Assembly: GCA_035764005.1 (NCBI GenBank)
Contig: DASTZZ010000069.1
Location: forward strand, 124,001 to 188,000
Direction: 5' to 3'
DNA from: Terriglobales bacterium
Lineage (GTDB): Bacteria; Acidobacteriota; Terriglobia; Terriglobales; Acidobacteriaceae
DNA: 64,000 nt
Shown here: piece by piece, positions 8,168 through 17,108 of the stretch
Position numbering within the stretch: the stretch's first letter is position 1
How the letters are laid out: each line of letters begins with the position of its first letter
Translations under genes and position numbers: made by a program
The notes under the pieces: generated by a model
What the model saw: the letters and a program-made list of their open reading frames with translations, nothing else
Database searches by the model: none
What the model was told of the DNA's origin: nothing

Positions 8168-11100
8168 GACTTTCTCCCTCTCGGTGCGAATGCCGCCGGT
8201 ACCGGATCATGCAGCTTCACCACGTTTACCAGACACGCCTTCGTTTCTTGCGTCCCAGCGCCAGGGTCCACGGCATCAATCGTGAGGTGGTTGACGCTTG
8301 GTCCGCTGGACAAGCCTGCGTATCCCCAGTTGTACGGCATCCAAACGATCGTCACCTCACGCCCATCTACATGCAGCGTTTTCATTCTGGGTGTGACGAC
8401 GGCTTTTACGGTAAGTTCGCCCCGCGCCGAAGATACTCTTACTAAGCTCCCCGTCTTCACCTCTAACTTTCGAGCAAGGCTCTCTGGCATTTCCAGCACG
8501 GGTTCCGGGATGAGCTCGTTCAGCCATGGAATATTGCGCGTCGAAGAACCTCCGCACCAGTGTTCCGCGACAGTTGAAGTCATCAGTACATAAGGAAACT
8601 CTTCTACTCTTCCTATTGGCTGATGTGACTCTACTCGCGGATATTTGAGCAGCGGGTTGTGCTTCACCTGTGGATGCAAGACGTTTTCCACGGGGCTCTC
8701 GACCGGCTCGTACATTTCCGGCAGTGGACCGTCTTTGGGAACGTAGGCCACATCCCGCGGAAGCTGCGGATTTTTCGGATCGGGATCCTGATAGACGGCA
8801 GCAAAGAGCCGGCCGACGCCTTCGGCATTCTGGTGGAACGCTCGACGGCCGTTCGGCGTGTTTGGTCCGTCGGTCACACTTGGGACGTCTGGGATATCGT
8901 GTCCTGTCCAGCGCTTTTCTTTCTCATCCCACCAAACAATAGGCTGGGAACCCGGATACGGCTTCCCGTTTCGGTCACATGACGCACGGTTGTACAGAAT
9001 GCGCATGTTGTTCGGCCAGGTCCATCCGAAATTTGGGTAGAGGCCAAGACCTCCGGGATCCGTTTCAGAGTCCCGGCGTCTGGAGAGATTTACGCCGCCG
9101 GCAAACACTCCCGCGTAGATCCAGGCGCCGGAAGCTGTCGAGCCATCGGGTTGCAAGTCGGCGACTTTGGTAACGAGATCACCACTCTTAACATTTCCAC
9201 TCGGAAGATCGTGCAGAGCGTGTCCGTTGATTTCGCGCAGCACATCTTCGGCCGTGGTGTAGCTCCAGGAAGCCTTTTGAATGATCTCGTCTTTCGGGTC
9301 TGGTGAGTCCTTAACCAATTCGCGTACTCGCCGGAAAATCAAATCGACGATCTCGCCATCTGGTTTTGCTTCGCCAGGAGGCTTCACAGCCGCGTGCCTC
9401 CACTGCACCATGCCTCCCGAATTGGTAATGGTTCCGTTTTTCTCCATGAAGAAGGCAGCCGGCAGCAACATCACTTCGGTCGCGATCGACTTCGGGTCCA
9501 CACCCGGACGGCGCCAGAACGTAGCCGTTTCCGTTTCCCAGATCTCTTGGACCACAAGCATTTCGAGCTTCGACATTGCCGCGAACGTCAAATTCAAATT
9601 GGGCATGGTCACCGCGGGATTCTGTCCGACGATCCACAGCAGCTTCATATTCCCAGCGAGAGCACTCTCGAAGATCGACATCGTTCCATAGTCTTTTGCA
9701 GCGCTTCGCTTGGGAAGCCAGGCATAGGCGAAATCGTTCTCAGGAGTGGCGGCATCTCCATAGAAGGCTTTCAGTGTATTGACCAGGAACTTGCGGTCTC
9801 CTGTCCCGTTTCTCTTCGTGTACTCCGTAAGTGTAGGTTCGGTATGTGCCGGGTAATTCAGATAGCCTGGCATGTAGTTGTTCAGCACTCCCATGTCGCA
9901 TGCGCCCTGTACGTTCGGCTCGCCGCGCAAAGCATTCACACCGCCTCCAGGCTTGCCGACATTGCCAAGCAGGAGCTGCAATATCGTGAATCCGCGGATT
10001 CCCTGTACCCCAGTTGTGTGCTGAGTCATTCCAAGTGCGTACAGGATCGACCCGGGCCGGTTCCTGGCCATCATTTCCGCGATCTGCTGGATCTGCTCCG
10101 CCGGAATCCCAGTGATGCGCTCTCCCATTTCGGGCGTGTATCGCGAGACAAACTTCTTCAGGTGTGTGAAGACGCAGCGCGGATCATCCAGCGTAGTGGC
10201 GACGCGCGGCTTGCCGCTTGAGTCCAGTTGATAGCCCCATGTCTCTGTCGCGTACTTATGCTTTTCATGGTCGAATCCGCTGAACAGTCCGTCTTTGAAG
10301 TCAAAGCCCGCGTGTCCGAGGAACAGAGCATTCGTGTGGGTTTTAACGTAATCCTCGTCGTACAGTTTCTGAACGAGAACGTGGTTGATCATGGTGTTAA
10401 GAAACGCGGCATCTGTACCTGGGCGGATATGTGCGTAAATATCGGCCGTTGCCGATGTACGGGTGAATCGAGGATCAACGTGGATAATCTTTGCCCCATT
10501 TTCCTGAGCCTTCCGAATCCACTTGAAGGCCATAGGATGGTTCTCCGCGACATTGCTTCCTTCCACCAGAATGGTTTTGCAATGCTGGAGATCAATCCAG
10601 TGGTTGGTCATTGCCCCTCGTCCGAACGCAGCTCCCAGACCGGGAACGGTAGGACTGTGTCAAAGTCGCGCCTGATGCTCAACGAATGCGGTCCCCAGAA
10701 GACGCGCCGCTTTCTGAAAGAGGTAGCACTCCTCGTTGGTGTTCTGAGCGCCTCCCATAAACGCAATCGCATCTGTCCGATTGACTGGAACTTCAGCGTC
10801 GCCCAGCTTCTCAGTGGCAATCCATGTGGCATCCCGAGTCGTGCGGATTTTCCGGGCGACCTTCTCCACGGCATCTTCCCAACTGATCTCCACCCAATGA
10901 TCGCTTCCGGGCGCACGGTAGCGCGGCTTTGCCAGTCGCTTCGGCGAGCTGTGTGTCGCGAACATCGAAACACCCTTCACGCATAGTGACCCACGGTTCA
11001 CGATGTGGTCGTAATCACCTTCCATGGCAATCAGCTTCCCATCGCGCACCGCGGCGATCATGCCGCAGCCACAGGAACAAAAGTTGCAGGATGTCGTGAA

Positions 11101-11304
11101 TTCGTTTACGTTCGCGAGCTTTAGCTTCTTGGTGGCGGCCCTTACGGAAGGTACGTCGATAATGCTATCGAGCGCGAGGCCGACACTACTACCGATCGCT
11201 AACTTCAGCAGGTCCCTGCGGTTGAATCTTCTCGGACTCTGAGCGCACGATTGCTCCAGGTCTTTCGGATTGCTTTCCCTCGATACTTTATTCGGCGAAT
11301 CCAT
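8164..11304 (-). CDS. fdhA: periplasmic formate dehydrogenase catalytic subunit, selenoprotein (in-frame UGA = Sec215)
   Basis: Molybdenum or tungsten bis-MGD formate dehydrogenase (FdnG-like), oxidising formate to CO2. A Tat signal (NRRDLLK, residues 28-34) predicts folded export. The [4Fe-4S] cysteines are C73, C76 and C80, with a fourth in GSLCVKG. The frame is interrupted by one TGA (10660-10662) in the context VEHQARL-TGA-HSPTV, exactly where FdnG carries selenocysteine before HGPTV. The protein resumes in frame to give about 1046 aa, close to FdnG (1016). A SECIS-type hairpin follows the TGA. The start at 11304 is chosen over 11355 because the predicted promoter -10 box lies at 11342-11347. 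It must not be annotated as two genes or a pseudogene. Confidence 0.95.
10632..10662 (-). promoter_or_regulatory. UGA selenocysteine codon and bacterial SECIS hairpin of fdhA
   Basis: On the minus strand the TGA (10660-10662) is followed 13 bases later by TTCCC-GGTCT-GGGAG (10632-10646): a five-base-pair stem closing the loop GGTCT. The E. coli fdhF SECIS, read by SelB, has the same GGUCU loop at the same distance from its UGA. The site lies within coding sequence. No selA, selB, selC or selD is present in this window. Confidence 0.88.
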
Positions 11305-11370
11305 GAGCGTTTGTATGCTTCCAGCGAGATTAGCCACAGCAAAAGTAGTGCACATTTTCCGCGAATAAGC

Positions 11371-11387
11371 CTGTCATTCATGCCAGT
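11371..11387. promoter_or_regulatory. symmetric dyad operator between the divergent fdh and cytochrome operons
   Basis: CTGTCA-TTCA-TGCCAGT, a full match to the recurrent dyad. Rightward, TAAACT (11410-11415) begins 29 bases after the first T of TGCCAGT. Leftward, TACTTT (11342-11347 on the minus strand) begins 29 bases after the first T of TGACAG. One bound dimer could therefore activate both promoters. Predicted leaders are about 115 nt for the cytochrome operon and about 31 nt for fdhA. Confidence 0.65.
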
Positions 11388-11535
11388 GTCAGGTCGCAAT
11401 TTAGCTTCCTAAACTCTTCATCAATTTCCGCGCAAAGCTATTTATACGTTTGCGTGCAAAGAGTACACGCCATTGCGGTGGCGGCCAGAGTGAGGAGTGA
11501 GACGAACCATTACAAAGCGCAATTGGAGAATCCTA

Positions 11536-11829
11536 ATGAAATTCAAAAGTGCGGTTGTCTGTGCATTGCTTCTAGGCGTATCTGCGGTCTCATGGGGAGC
11601 AAATGATGGAGCGACACTCTACAAGAAAAAATGTGCCTCGTGCCATGGTGCGAGTGGAGAAGGCAAATCTGGGCCCGCGCTGAAGGGAACGCAATTAGAT
11701 CAGGACCAGATCGTGCAACAGATAACCAAGGGTAAGCCGGACAGCAAACCTCCTCACAAAAAGGGATTATCGGGAATCAGCGAGGAACACGCCAAAGCCA
11801 TTGCCGAGTACATAAAGGCTTTGCAGTAG
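11536..11829 (+). CDS. small periplasmic mono-haem cytochrome c
   Basis: A 97-aa class I cytochrome c with a cleavable signal (MKFKSAVVCALLLGVSAVSWG). One CxxCH haem site (CASCHG) lies about 15 residues into the mature protein. The C-terminal helix (EEHAKAIAEYIKAL) is typical, but the usual Met ligand is not obvious in KGLSGIS, so the sixth ligand is uncertain. The ATG at 11536 has GGAG 8 bases upstream; a longer frame from 11497 has no binding site and lacks a clean signal start. First gene of the cytochrome-porin operon, it probably shuttles electrons in the periplasm. Confidence 0.9.
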   Translation: MKFKSAVVCALLLGVSAVSWGANDGATLYKKKCASCHGASGEGKSGPALKGTQLDQDQIVQQITKGKPDSKPPHKKGLSGISEEHAKAIAEYIKALQ

Positions 11830-11871
11830 AGTCACAAGCGCCCGCGCGTTTACAGAAGAAGGATTGATGCG

Positions 11872-12789
11872 GTGAAGGTGAGTAGATGGGCCATAGGTTT
11901 GCCAGACTTACTTCTGGCCGTAATCTGTTTGCTTCTTGCCGGACCGGTTTCCGGAGCCAGTCCGCAAGAGCAGACCAGCGAGCCCACCGGAAAACAGGTT
12001 GCTGAGTATCGAGGCTCAGAAACCTGCAAGACGTGTCACGAAGATCTATACAAGCAAAACTTCGAAAATACTCCACATTTCAAAACGACTCTTGCCGGTG
12101 GACACGGTTGCGAATCTTGTCACGGTCCCGGATCCGAACACATCGATGCGGGCGGCGATGTCACGAAAATCGTCAACTTTAAGACGCTCTCGCGAAAAGA
12201 GGTAAATGCCCGCTGCTTAAGCTGTCATGCCGACAGCCACGAGCAACGACATTTCTCCGCTTCGGCGCATGCTAACAACGATGTCGGTTGCTTAGATTGT
12301 CATTCGCCTCACCACGCTAAACAGGCCGAAAATCTGTTGGTCGAAAAGCAGCCTCAACTTTGCTACGGATGCCATACCGCTGCCAAAGCCGATTTTCTCA
12401 AGCCCTTTCATCATCGTGTAAATGAAGGTCTGGTTCGCTGCGCCGATTGTCATAACGTCCATGGAACCACAACTCTTCGGCAAGTGAAGGTGATGGCCAA
12501 CGGAGACGCAGCCTGCGTCAGATGCCACGCAGATAAACGAGGTCCGTTCGTCTACGAGCACGTGCCCGTAAAAACAGAAGGATGTAGCAGTTGCCACATG
12601 CCGCATGGATCTACGAATGCACGTTTGTTGCGAGTGAGCCAAGTCAACCTCCAGTGCCTGCAGTGTCATACATTTCCTGCGCTGGGACCGGGGGGACCTG
12701 CGCATAACCAGGCAGCTAAATATCAGGCATGCACGATGTGTCACTCGGCAATTCACGGATCGAATGCCAGCAGTGTGTTCTTCAGGTGA
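11872..12789 (+). CDS. MtrA/DmsE-like periplasmic decaheme cytochrome c
   Basis: A 305-aa exported multihaem cytochrome with exactly ten CxxCH motifs (CKTCH, CESCH, CLSCH, CLDCH, CYGCH, CADCH, CVRCH, CSSCH, CLQCH, CTMCH) spaced evenly over residues 52 to about 295. Ten haems in about 300 residues is the signature of MtrA, PioA and DmsE, which form a wire inserted in an outer-membrane barrel. Translation starts at a GTG (11872) with AAGGA 8 bases upstream; the signal peptide ends near VSGAS. The gene after it encodes the matching barrel. Function as an outer-membrane electron conduit is inferred from haem count, length and neighbour. Confidence 0.94.
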   Translation: MKVSRWAIGLPDLLLAVICLLLAGPVSGASPQEQTSEPTGKQVAEYRGSETCKTCHEDLYKQNFENTPHFKTTLAGGHGCESCHGPGSEHIDAGGDVTKIVNFKTLSRKEVNARCLSCHADSHEQRHFSASAHANNDVGCLDCHSPHHAKQAENLLVEKQPQLCYGCHTAAKADFLKPFHHRVNEGLVRCADCHNVHGTTTLRQVKVMANGDAACVRCHADKRGPFVYEHVPVKTEGCSSCHMPHGSTNARLLRVSQVNLQCLQCHTFPALGPGGPAHNQAAKYQACTMCHSAIHGSNASSVFFR

Positions 12790-12825
12790 GAACTTGAGAA
12801 CACCGGGCCGCAAGAGAGTTAGGAC

Positions 12826-15078
12826 ATGACCTCGAATTCAAATCGGCTGGCGTTATTTCTGGCGATCGGCCTGCTCTTTCAGGTCACAGCCTTTGGACAG
12901 TCTGCAGAAAAACAGGTTGATCAAGGCGAGACGCAGCAGCAGCCAAGTGAGGGAGGGACTTATCTGGTCCATCAGGCAATCGAGTTCGGCTACCGAGGCT
13001 CTGACGTGACCGGCAGCGAGGCGATGTACAAATCCCTCGTCAACCTGCCCAGCGGCCCACGACTGCTTGACCAGACACTCTCCATGCAATCGCGCGTGCA
13101 CGATGGCGTGTTGTTCGACAATCTTTTTCTTAGCAGCCTCGGATGGGGCGGTGATCCAAACAACACACTGAGTGCCCGAGTTGATAAGGGCAACTGGTAC
13201 GACTTTCGCGGGGTTTTCCGTCGCGACCACAACGACTTTGACTATAACCTGCTCGCGAACCCATTGAATCCGTTTACCTCGAGTCCAAGCATTCCCGTTG
13301 CTTCATCCCCTCATACATTCGGGACACGCCGACGTATGACCGATCTTGACCTCACGCTCTTACCACAGTCTGTCGTGAGTTTCCATGTGGGTTACTCGCA
13401 CAATAACATGACGGGCTTTTCATTCAGCAGTGTTCACGAGGGCACTGACGCTCTGCTTGATCAACCGTGGAACACGACCGTGAACTCCTATCGCTTCGGA
13501 GCGGACCTAAAGGTTTTACCCCACACTGTGATCAGCTACGACCAGGTCTTTGATTATTACAAGGGTGACACGACGTGGAACCTTGCACAGTTCGCCTCCG
13601 CGTTCGTCCCTGCACCGCCTTCTGGAATTCCATCCACCGTGGAGCTTGGCCTTCCGATAGATACTCTCAACAAGAATCCGTGCGCTGTCGTGGGACCAGC
13701 AACGACACTCATCGATCCCACAGGTACTCTTACAAATACTCAGTGCAACGCATATTACGCGTACAATCGCTCGAATCGCACTCGCACGTCTACTCCCACT
13801 GAGCAGGTTAGCTTGCACGGCTCGTACTTCCATCGATTGGAGCTGAGCTCGTCATACTCCTACAGCTCAACCGACATGACTGCTCCCTTGAACGAATTCT
13901 TCAATGGGCTGATGCAGCGCTCGGATATTCGCCAGGAAACCGTCACCGGCCCGGCACAGGCGAATGCTATTTCTAACGTAGCCGACTTCAGCGCAACTCT
14001 GCAGCTATGGCAACATTTCCGACTAGTTGATACTTTTCGTTTCTGGGCCTACCGGATTCCGGAAGCCTTCACAGATACAACGTCTGATTGGACGTGCAAC
14101 AACCTGAATACCTGCTCGTTGGTCACTCCTATGAGTGACACCACGCCTACGAGTACGATCACGACAAATCAACTTTCGTTTAACCAGAGCTTGAAGAGAA
14201 ATCAAACTGACTTGGTCTGGGATGGATCCAAGCATTTCGGCAGCCGTATCGGCTTCCGTTATAGCGACAAAGTCTTTCATCACATCCTGGACTTCACAAC
14301 CGGTGATCAGGACCGCATCATCGTTCATGAATACACGCCCTTGTTTGGATTTTGGTTCAAACCAATGACGACGCTCCGATTCAATTTTGATTGGGAGCAT
14401 TCCAACTACGACGACGTCATCGTGAACATCGGTCCGCGCAAGGAAAATCGAGAGCGAATCCAAGCGAACTACACGATAAGGCCGTGGGCAATCGTCGGAG
14501 GCTCAATTAATCTGTGGAACGCCTCCAACGCCGACTCGCTGACGGATTATCGCGGGCACAGTCACAATTATGGATTCACTGCTTCACTGGCGCCGAAAGA
14601 AAGATTTGGGCTCGATCTCGTCTACAACTACAGCGATTATCTGCAGAGCTCCTTCGTATGTTTCAACGATGCTGACAAGTCGCTGCCCGTGGTTGCCAAT
14701 GCCGGCAGCTGCACTGCCAACGGGTTCGACGATAGCAGTAATCCCCTTCTTACTACGGGCAAGTACACAAACAACAGTCACTACGGCATGGCGTTAGTGA
14801 TGGTGAAACCAGTCCCCCGTGTAACGACGCAGTTCGGCTATGGCATTACGAGCATTGGTGGACAAGTTCCGCAGTTCAACAGTCTGCAACCATTTGGATC
14901 TTTGCAGTCTAACTATCATGAGCCTGTAATCAATGTTGCAGTCGATATCGGACATGACCTGACGGCCAAAGCAGGATGGAATTATTACCAATACGGCGAG
15001 AAATCTTTCGTGGGTCCTACGGATCCGCGCTATTTCCATGCAAATAACGCAACGCTGTCATTGCGCTGGGCGTTTTAG
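12826..15078 (+). CDS. MtrB/PioB-like outer-membrane beta-barrel partner of the decaheme cytochrome
   Basis: A 750-aa exported barrel (signal MTSNSNRLALFLAIGLLFQVTAFGQ) made of alternating aromatic/polar strands (for example RFGADLKVLPHTVISYDQVFDYY) and ending in a strand with terminal Phe (ATLSLRWAF), the sorting signal for BAM. Length, the N-terminal G-Y-R-G-S-D-V region and position right after a decaheme cytochrome fit MtrB/PioB porins, which sheath MtrA through the outer membrane. The N-terminal CxxC known from Shewanella MtrB is absent. The family call rests on context and overall pattern; sequence similarity to Shewanella MtrB is not obvious by eye. Confidence 0.82.
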   Translation: MTSNSNRLALFLAIGLLFQVTAFGQSAEKQVDQGETQQQPSEGGTYLVHQAIEFGYRGSDVTGSEAMYKSLVNLPSGPRLLDQTLSMQSRVHDGVLFDNLFLSSLGWGGDPNNTLSARVDKGNWYDFRGVFRRDHNDFDYNLLANPLNPFTSSPSIPVASSPHTFGTRRRMTDLDLTLLPQSVVSFHVGYSHNNMTGFSFSSVHEGTDALLDQPWNTTVNSYRFGADLKVLPHTVISYDQVFDYYKGDTTWNLAQFASAFVPAPPSGIPSTVELGLPIDTLNKNPCAVVGPATTLIDPTGTLTNTQCNAYYAYNRSNRTRTSTPTEQVSLHGSYFHRLELSSSYSYSSTDMTAPLNEFFNGLMQRSDIRQETVTGPAQANAISNVADFSATLQLWQHFRLVDTFRFWAYRIPEAFTDTTSDWTCNNLNTCSLVTPMSDTTPTSTITTNQLSFNQSLKRNQTDLVWDGSKHFGSRIGFRYSDKVFHHILDFTTGDQDRIIVHEYTPLFGFWFKPMTTLRFNFDWEHSNYDDVIVNIGPRKENRERIQANYTIRPWAIVGGSINLWNASNADSLTDYRGHSHNYGFTASLAPKERFGLDLVYNYSDYLQSSFVCFNDADKSLPVVANAGSCTANGFDDSSNPLLTTGKYTNNSHYGMALVMVKPVPRVTTQFGYGITSIGGQVPQFNSLQPFGSLQSNYHEPVINVAVDIGHDLTAKAGWNYYQYGEKSFVGPTDPRYFHANNATLSLRWAF

Positions 15079-15190
15079 CGGAAGATCGAGGAAGTTCAGC
15101 ATCATGTAATTCATACAGGCGATCAGGTAACTGGCCGATGCAAGTCGCGCAGGATAAATAAGCATGAAGTAGCTGCGATGGGAGGGTAGG

Positions 15191-15808
15191 GTGCCGGTTG
15201 GGTGGATCTATGCGCTACTGATTACCAGTGTTGTAGCCATTGCTCTCGTGGCGACGGCTCCTGCGATTACGCTGAGTCGTGGCGGAAAGGTTCTCGCTTT
15301 TCTTGCACTTTTCGTTCTGCCTCTGCTTTCTGCCGGACTTGGTTACAAGAACCATATGGATAGATCCAAGCAGACATCGTTCTGCCTTTCCTGCCATCTC
15401 ATGGAGCCCTACGGGCGCAGTCTCCACGTCGATGACCCTACGTGGCTGCCTGCTTCCCACTACCAGAATAATCGTGTACCCCGCGATCTGGCCTGCTATA
15501 CGTGCCATAGTGATTACGTGATGTACGGCTCTATCAAAGCAAAATGGCGGGGACTGCATCACATTTACGCTCAATATTTCGGCAATCCCCAGCCGCCGCT
15601 GCACCTCTACCATCCCTATAACAATCGCGAGTGCCTGCACTGCCATTTGGGGGCTCGCACCTTCGAAGAGGGAGTTACCCACAACGCCGACCCGCAGATC
15701 ATGGCTGATATCAAGAGCAACAAATTGTCTTGCCTATCGTCTGGGTGCCATGATCAGGTACATAACACCGAGACTTTAGGCCAGGCAAAGTATTGGAAAG
15801 GAGAATGA
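15191..15808 (+). CDS. NapC/NirT-like membrane-anchored multihaem quinol dehydrogenase
   Basis: A 205-aa protein with two N-terminal hydrophobic segments (about residues 5-27 and 32-50) and a periplasmic haem domain. Three standard motifs are visible (CLSCH, CYTCH, CLHCH) plus a fourth of the CX4CH type (CLSSGCH). The first haem region (SFCLSCHLMEPYGRSLHVDD) resembles the quinol site of NapC, NrfH and CymA. It would take electrons from menaquinol and pass them to the small and decaheme cytochromes. Two membrane segments instead of one is unusual for NapC. The GTG start has GGGAGGG just upstream. It is fourth in the cytochrome operon after a 112-base gap. Confidence 0.85.
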   Translation: MPVGWIYALLITSVVAIALVATAPAITLSRGGKVLAFLALFVLPLLSAGLGYKNHMDRSKQTSFCLSCHLMEPYGRSLHVDDPTWLPASHYQNNRVPRDLACYTCHSDYVMYGSIKAKWRGLHHIYAQYFGNPQPPLHLYHPYNNRECLHCHLGARTFEEGVTHNADPQIMADIKSNKLSCLSSGCHDQVHNTETLGQAKYWKGE

Positions 15809-15809
15809 T

Positions 15810-16061
15810 GTGGGAAATAAGGAAATCAGTATGGCTCAGCGCTTGCGAATCGCTGGCACCCTCATCGCTCTTGGACTCATTGCGGAGTTGCTGACACTTG
15901 CCTGGAACAATCCAATCAGCTTTATCGTTTTTCTCGCGATTGGCGGCTTGCTGATGTTTGCAGGAATCGTTCTTTATCTTTGGTCGGTACTATCGGACGG
16001 CCAAAGAACGCCGCATGTTTCCCATAATCAACTGGGCGCAAGAGCGACTCACTCTAACTGA
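15810..16061 (+). CDS. small two-helix membrane protein in the cytochrome operon
   Basis: An 83-aa protein with two hydrophobic helices (about residues 12-30 and 36-60) and a polar His/Arg-rich tail. It begins one base after the NapC-like stop, at a GTG behind AAGGAG; an internal ATG at 15831 behind AAGGAA is an alternative. I recognise no family. Position suggests an accessory or stabilising subunit of the quinol dehydrogenase, but this is inference only. Confidence 0.65.
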   Translation: MGNKEISMAQRLRIAGTLIALGLIAELLTLAWNNPISFIVFLAIGGLLMFAGIVLYLWSVLSDGQRTPHVSHNQLGARATHSN

Positions 16062-16472
16062 GACCTGGCCTTGGATTGCTGCATTGAGGCAAACCATTGC
16101 AGACAGCCATAGACTCGCGGATTCATGAACGAGTACTAATCACCCTACTTCGGCGATTCTTAAGATTTCGTCGGCGGTCGTGGGAATCAAAAGCCTGCGT
16201 GGGGCGAGTCCAAATGCCTTCATGAACCGAATCTATGTTTTTGTCGTGCGTTCCTCGTTGGCGCCGGCCTTCTTGATTTCGAAAGACCGCCTAACAAAGC
16301 CGAAATCTATAAAATCCGATCCCTGATTCTCGGCAGCATACTAAAATCGATTTTTCGTAATTCCAGAAGCAATGCCCCGGCCCTTCGAGCCGGAGGAACC
16401 GGCCTTGGGGTGGCTGAGGCAAAACTGAGCTGGAAGACTGGTACAATCTCTACTTTCAAAAGAGGAGCACAT
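16062..16472. other. intergenic, promoter of the repeat protein only
   Basis: About 410 bases without a convincing gene. Near the right end a TACAAT box (16442-16447) lies about 25 bases before the next start and is probably its -10 element. I see no hairpin terminator with a T-run after the cytochrome operon. Confidence 0.4.
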
Positions 16473-16805
16473 ATGAATGTTCGCGAAATTGTGAATTCGC
16501 TTGTAGTCGAGCGAAACCGAATTACCGCCGCGATTTCTGCATTACAAACTCAAAACGGAAGTGCGAGCCGCTCTGGTAGACGAGGCCCCCGTCATCTATC
16601 GGCGGAAGCACGAGCACGGATAGCGGCCGCTCAACGCCGTAGATGGGCGGCCCGAAAACACGAGGCCAGTTCTGTTTCCGGCTCCTCTTCATCTCAGGCC
16701 GGCAAGCGCGGGCCTCGCCGACTGAGCGCTGAGGCCCGGCAGAAAATCGCGGCAGCCCAAAGAGCACGATGGGCCAAACGACGCGAACAAGGCAAAAAGA
16801 AATAG
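16473..16805 (+). CDS. small basic duplicated-repeat protein, probably nucleic-acid binding
   Basis: A 110-aa Arg/Ala-rich protein. Residues 1-25 (MNVREIVNSLVVERNRITAAIS...) look like a short coiled coil. Two copies of a 27-residue unit follow, sharing G-R/K-R-G-P-R-x-LSAEARxxIAAAQRxRWAxR, the second ending in a KKK tail. The RGPR turn recalls AT-hook cores and the charge suggests DNA or RNA binding. The start at 16473 has AGAGGAG 7 bases upstream; the longer frame from 16410 lacks one. Similar small repeat proteins occur in acidobacterial genomes, but I know of no assigned function. Confidence 0.75.
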   Translation: MNVREIVNSLVVERNRITAAISALQTQNGSASRSGRRGPRHLSAEARARIAAAQRRRWAARKHEASSVSGSSSSQAGKRGPRRLSAEARQKIAAAQRARWAKRREQGKKK

Positions 16806-16989
16806 CCTCTGCAATACCATCATGTTGGCTGTTGGGCTGAGCTTCCAGCTTTTCGATGATTCCAACGCGGGGCAATTGCTAATTTTGTTTGGCACCGAGC
16901 AAGAGTTCCGCGTCTTCTCCTCCAAAACCGCTATTTGAGTCGGTTGCAAATTATCGCCAGACGAAAGCGCACGCCTCTTGGTGGCTTCA

Positions 16990-17006
16990 CTAGTAGTTTT
17001 GACAAC
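16990..17006 (+). promoter_or_regulatory. weak dyad-like site before the DUF892 gene
   Basis: CTAGTA-GTTT-TGACAAC matches the recurrent dyad only partly. A TTAACC/TAACCT box starts 30-31 bases after the right half. Listed as a possible degenerate copy. Confidence 0.25.
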
Positions 17007-17108
17007 TTCCCACCTCTGAATCCTCTGCCTTAACCTTAAAGCCGTCTCAACGCAACGTACTCCGCTTCCGTCAGATCAACTCGAATCAAGAACAAAAGGA
17101 GAATGACG

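Noticed and set aside
10660-10662. fdhA as two genes or a pseudogene because of the internal stop
   Set aside because: The codon is TGA at the known selenocysteine position, the frame continues with conserved FdhA sequence, and a SECIS-type hairpin follows.
11371-11415. Sigma-54 (-24/-12) interpretation of the TGCCA/TGGCA motifs
   Set aside because: The GG and GC doublets of a sigma-54 promoter are not found at 10-base separation in these sites, while the dyad symmetry and the constant distance to a TANNNT box recur.
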